A stretch of DNA of 7,909 bases, taken from positions 1 through 7,909 of the forward strand of contig CALMBJ010000059.1 of assembly GCA_937860175.1 (NCBI GenBank). The letters run 5' to 3'. The notes under the pieces are model-generated. The model was not told where the DNA came from, did no database searches, and saw only the letters and a program-made list of their open reading frames with translations. Positions 6,961 to 7,909 of the stretch are shown here, in pieces (position 1 is the stretch's first letter; each line of letters opens with the position of its first letter). The translations under genes and the position numbers were made by a program. This stretch comes from an uncultured Actinomycetes bacterium (lineage in GTDB: Bacteria > Actinomycetota > Actinomycetes > Nanopelagicales > Nanopelagicaceae).

Positions 6961-6979
6961 CCAAACCGTTGTGGTTTGG
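6961..6979. repeat. 7-bp perfect inverted repeat (CCAAACC-gttgt-GGTTTGG)
   Basis: Two perfect 7-bp arms with a 5-nt spacer lie between the aldo/keto reductase start and the cobalamin riboswitch. The position fits an operator or a hairpin in this divergent promoter region; the right arm overlaps a possible -35 (TTGTGG, 6969-6974) that stands 18 nt from TAATAG (6993-6998). There is no T-run, so a terminator is unlikely. No regulator can be named. Confidence 0.4.
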
Positions 6980-6998
6980 TTCGCTCACAACTTAATAG
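6969..6998 (+). promoter_or_regulatory. Possible promoter of the cobalamin-riboswitch transcript
   Basis: TTGTGG (6969-6974) and TAATAG (6993-6998) are separated by 18 nt and directly precede the riboswitch. The -10 lacks the usual final T, so this is a weak call made mainly from position. Confidence 0.25.
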
Positions 6999-7125
6999 CT
7001 CCTCTACTGGGGGAAGTTCGGTGAAAATCCGACGCTGACCCGCAACCGTAAATCACTAAAAGAGTCAAGAGGTTAAAACGCCTTAACAAACTCTCTTAAT
7101 GACAAGTCGGATTACCCAATAGAAC
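6995..7125 (+). ncRNA. Cobalamin riboswitch (adenosylcobalamin-type leader)
   Basis: This RNA leader binds a cobalamin and turns off the downstream genes when it is plentiful. The conserved core is plain: GGGGGAAG (7009-7016), a short TCGG...CCGA hairpin around GGTGAAAATCC, then GCTGACCCGCAACCGTAA, and the 3' B12 box AAGTCGGATTACC at about 7104-7116. Between them is a peripheral arm with AAGAG (7059-7063) pairing to CTCTT (7092-7096) and an inner GTTAA/TTAAC stem. The outer limits are approximate, as the closing stem is poorly conserved. The leader continues about 130 nt to the start codon at 7254, which leaves room for an expression platform. Its presence gives the downstream transporter genes a B12-related role. 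Confidence 0.92.
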
Positions 7126-7137
7126 GAGATGAGACAA

Positions 7138-7162
7138 ACACCCGCCGAGGTTTGCGGGGTGT
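7138..7162 (+). promoter_or_regulatory. Hairpin downstream of the riboswitch, likely expression platform
   Basis: ACACCCGC (7138-7145) pairs with GCGGGGTGT (7154-7162) with one bulged G and an 8-nt loop. It starts some 20 nt after the B12 box. No U-run follows (GCTCCTTA), so it is not a textbook intrinsic terminator; actinobacterial terminators often lack U-runs, however. GGGTG in its 3' arm could instead pair with CACCC at 7194-7198, giving two exclusive folds as expected of a switch. This is an inference from base pairing by eye. Confidence 0.45.
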
Positions 7163-7237
7163 GCTCCTTACGCAAGATGGCGGCTTTGAGCCCCACCCTT
7201 GGTTTCGGTTCACTCCCTGTGAGACTCTTTTAATTTC

Positions 7238-7243
7238 GAGAGG
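7238..7243 (+). promoter_or_regulatory. Ribosome binding site of the SCO2322-like gene
   Basis: GAGAGG lies 10 nt before ATG 7254. It supports this start over the in-frame TTG at 7152, which would add 34 residues read from leader RNA ahead of the signal peptide. It is also the site a translational riboswitch would have to mask. Confidence 0.6.
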
Positions 7244-7253
7244 CTACACAGCA

Positions 7254-7778
7254 ATGAAGTTCAAAATTTTCTTTCTAACTTTGCTTTTATCCGCCCTATC
7301 AATTCCACATGCACAGGCCGCCGATACTGGTTGGCGATACTGGGGTTACTTCCAAGCAGCTCCCGGTGCAACTAAGTGGACCGCTGCTATGACCGGACCG
7401 ACGGTTGCCGTTGCAGATGGAGCGGTAGAAGGCTGGGCATTTACATTTAGCAATGATGCAATCCCGGATGCAAAAGCTCCCAAAGTCTCACCATCATTTG
7501 CTGCAATTTGCGGAAAGACAAAGCCGGTCGCCGGAAAAAAGCGAGTTGGCGTAATGATTGATTTTGGTTCAGCGGTACTACGCCCTAGAGGCGAATCAAC
7601 ACCTCGGCTTATCCAACGATGTGTTGTTGCAGATAAAGCTGCATTAGGTATTGATGTGCTCGGACAGGTTGCCAAGGTTCGCGCACAAGGCTCTGGATTT
7701 ATCTGTGGACTCAATGGATATCCTGCAAAAGAGTGCGGAGTTGAAATGAAGACACCTAAGGGATACCTCAAAAAATAA
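7254..7778 (+). CDS. SCO2322 family secreted protein, linked to an ECF transporter
   Basis: This is a 174-residue exported protein. MKFK plus a hydrophobic stretch to residue 18 and AQA (20-22) followed by AD form a signal peptidase I site; there is no lipobox cysteine. The mature part has the family pattern: a DTGWRYWGYF start, RVGVMIDFGSA around 97-107, and GFICGLNGYPAKECG near the end. Four cysteines (86, 123, 151, 161) could make two disulfides outside the cell. Homologues are found in Actinomycetota beside CbiQ-like permease genes (Streptomyces SCO2322 next to SCO2321). The family usually carries a C-terminal membrane anchor; this copy ends in GYLKK without one. The riboswitch upstream and the permease 2 nt downstream suggest an accessory role in uptake of cobalamin, a corrinoid or cobalt, perhaps as an extracellular binding partner. 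That role is inferred, not shown. Confidence 0.82.
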   Translation: MKFKIFFLTLLLSALSIPHAQAADTGWRYWGYFQAAPGATKWTAAMTGPTVAVADGAVEGWAFTFSNDAIPDAKAPKVSPSFAAICGKTKPVAGKKRVGVMIDFGSAVLRPRGESTPRLIQRCVVADKAALGIDVLGQVAKVRAQGSGFICGLNGYPAKECGVEMKTPKGYLKK

Positions 7779-7780
7779 AC

Positions 7781-7869
7781 ATGAGTAAACCATCACTACA
7801 TCCATTCACTTGGTGGCTATGGGCTATCGGATTGGCTGTTGCCATAGTCCGATTTGATAACACATGGTT
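7781..7869 (+). CDS. ECF transporter T component (CbiQ-like), 5' fragment
   Basis: Only the first 29 complete codons are present before adapter sequence begins at 7870. The start is 2 nt after the stop of the preceding gene, so the two are almost certainly co-translated from one mRNA. The visible residues, including LHPFTWWLWAIGLAVAIVR, match the N-terminus of actinobacterial CbiQ/EcfT proteins found next to SCO2322 homologues; the segment is the first membrane helix. The T component is the membrane scaffold that couples the ATPases to the substrate-binding S component. Those other subunits should follow beyond the window. The riboswitch points to cobalamin or cobalt as substrate. Confidence 0.72.
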
Positions 7870-7909
7870 CTGTCTCTTATACACATCTCCGAGCCCACGA
7901 GACAGGCAG
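7870..7909 (-). other. Nextera i7 adapter remnant (artefact)
   Basis: Positions 7870-7888 are the reverse complement of the Tn5 mosaic end, 7889-7903 the rest of the read-2 adapter and 7904-7909 the first six bases of index N703 (AGGCAG). The segment is the exact reverse complement of positions 9-48. It is not genomic and cuts the CbiQ-like gene. Confidence 0.98.

Noticed and set aside
6923..6988. Longer aldo/keto reductase starting at ATG 6988
   Set aside because: The extra 22 arginine-rich residues lie outside the family's usual start, and a -10-like element sits 7 nt before the ATG at 6922.
7152..7253. N-terminal extension of the SCO2322-like protein from TTG 7152
   Set aside because: It would place 34 residues ahead of the signal peptide and would start inside the leader hairpin; ATG 7254 has a Shine-Dalgarno.
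7346..7771. A 141-codon open frame antisense to the SCO2322-like gene
   Set aside because: It shows no family resemblance and lies entirely under a well-supported gene with signal peptide and conserved motifs; it is a shadow of that gene's codon use.

Overview
The window is a 7.8-kb piece of an actinobacterial chromosome with Illumina Nextera adapter left on both ends. Positions 1-48 and 7870-7909 are adapter, so the biological sequence is 49-7869. The gene set (ctaC/ctaD/ctaF cytochrome oxidase genes, a mycobacterial-type adenosine kinase, erpA, a DUF3043 membrane protein, an SCO2322-like secreted protein next to an ECF-type permease) is typical of Actinomycetota. The modest GC content for that phylum, the compact spacing and the apparently leaderless starts suggest a streamlined aquatic lineage such as the freshwater acI group (Nanopelagicales). 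That placement is an inference from gene content and style, not from a marker gene.

Left part (49-3859, minus strand): an operon reading right to left, ctaC - ctaD - ctaF - SRPBCC-fold protein - EamA/DMT permease (cut by the window end). The first three encode subunits II, I and IV of the aa3-type cytochrome c oxidase. Heme, CuB, CuA and proton-channel residues are all visible, but both acidic residues expected to hold the non-redox Mg/Mn ion at the subunit I/II interface are replaced. The SRPBCC gene appears to have lost its start through a 1-nt frame disruption, or through a sequencing error.

Middle (3933-5924): adenosine kinase (minus), ErpA Fe-S carrier (minus) and a divergent DUF3043 membrane protein (plus). 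In Mycobacterium tuberculosis the counterparts Rv2199c/Rv2200c (ctaF/ctaC), Rv2202c (adoK), Rv2204c (erpA-like) and Rv2206 (DUF3043) lie in the same order, so this is an old actinobacterial neighbourhood.

Right part (5921-7869): an aldo/keto reductase (minus) converging on DUF3043 with overlapping stop codons. Divergent from it is a cobalamin riboswitch leader that precedes a secreted SCO2322-family protein and the first 29 codons of a CbiQ-like ECF transporter T component. This looks like a B12-repressed uptake operon for cobalamin, a corrinoid or cobalt.

Four genes (ctaC, adoK, DUF3043, aldo/keto reductase) carry a TAnnnT hexamer 6-7 nt before their ATG and no clear Shine-Dalgarno, the layout of leaderless transcripts. 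I see no mobile element, CRISPR array, tRNA or rRNA, and no clearly new system. The most interesting points are the altered oxidase metal site, the broken SRPBCC start and the riboswitch-controlled transporter locus.
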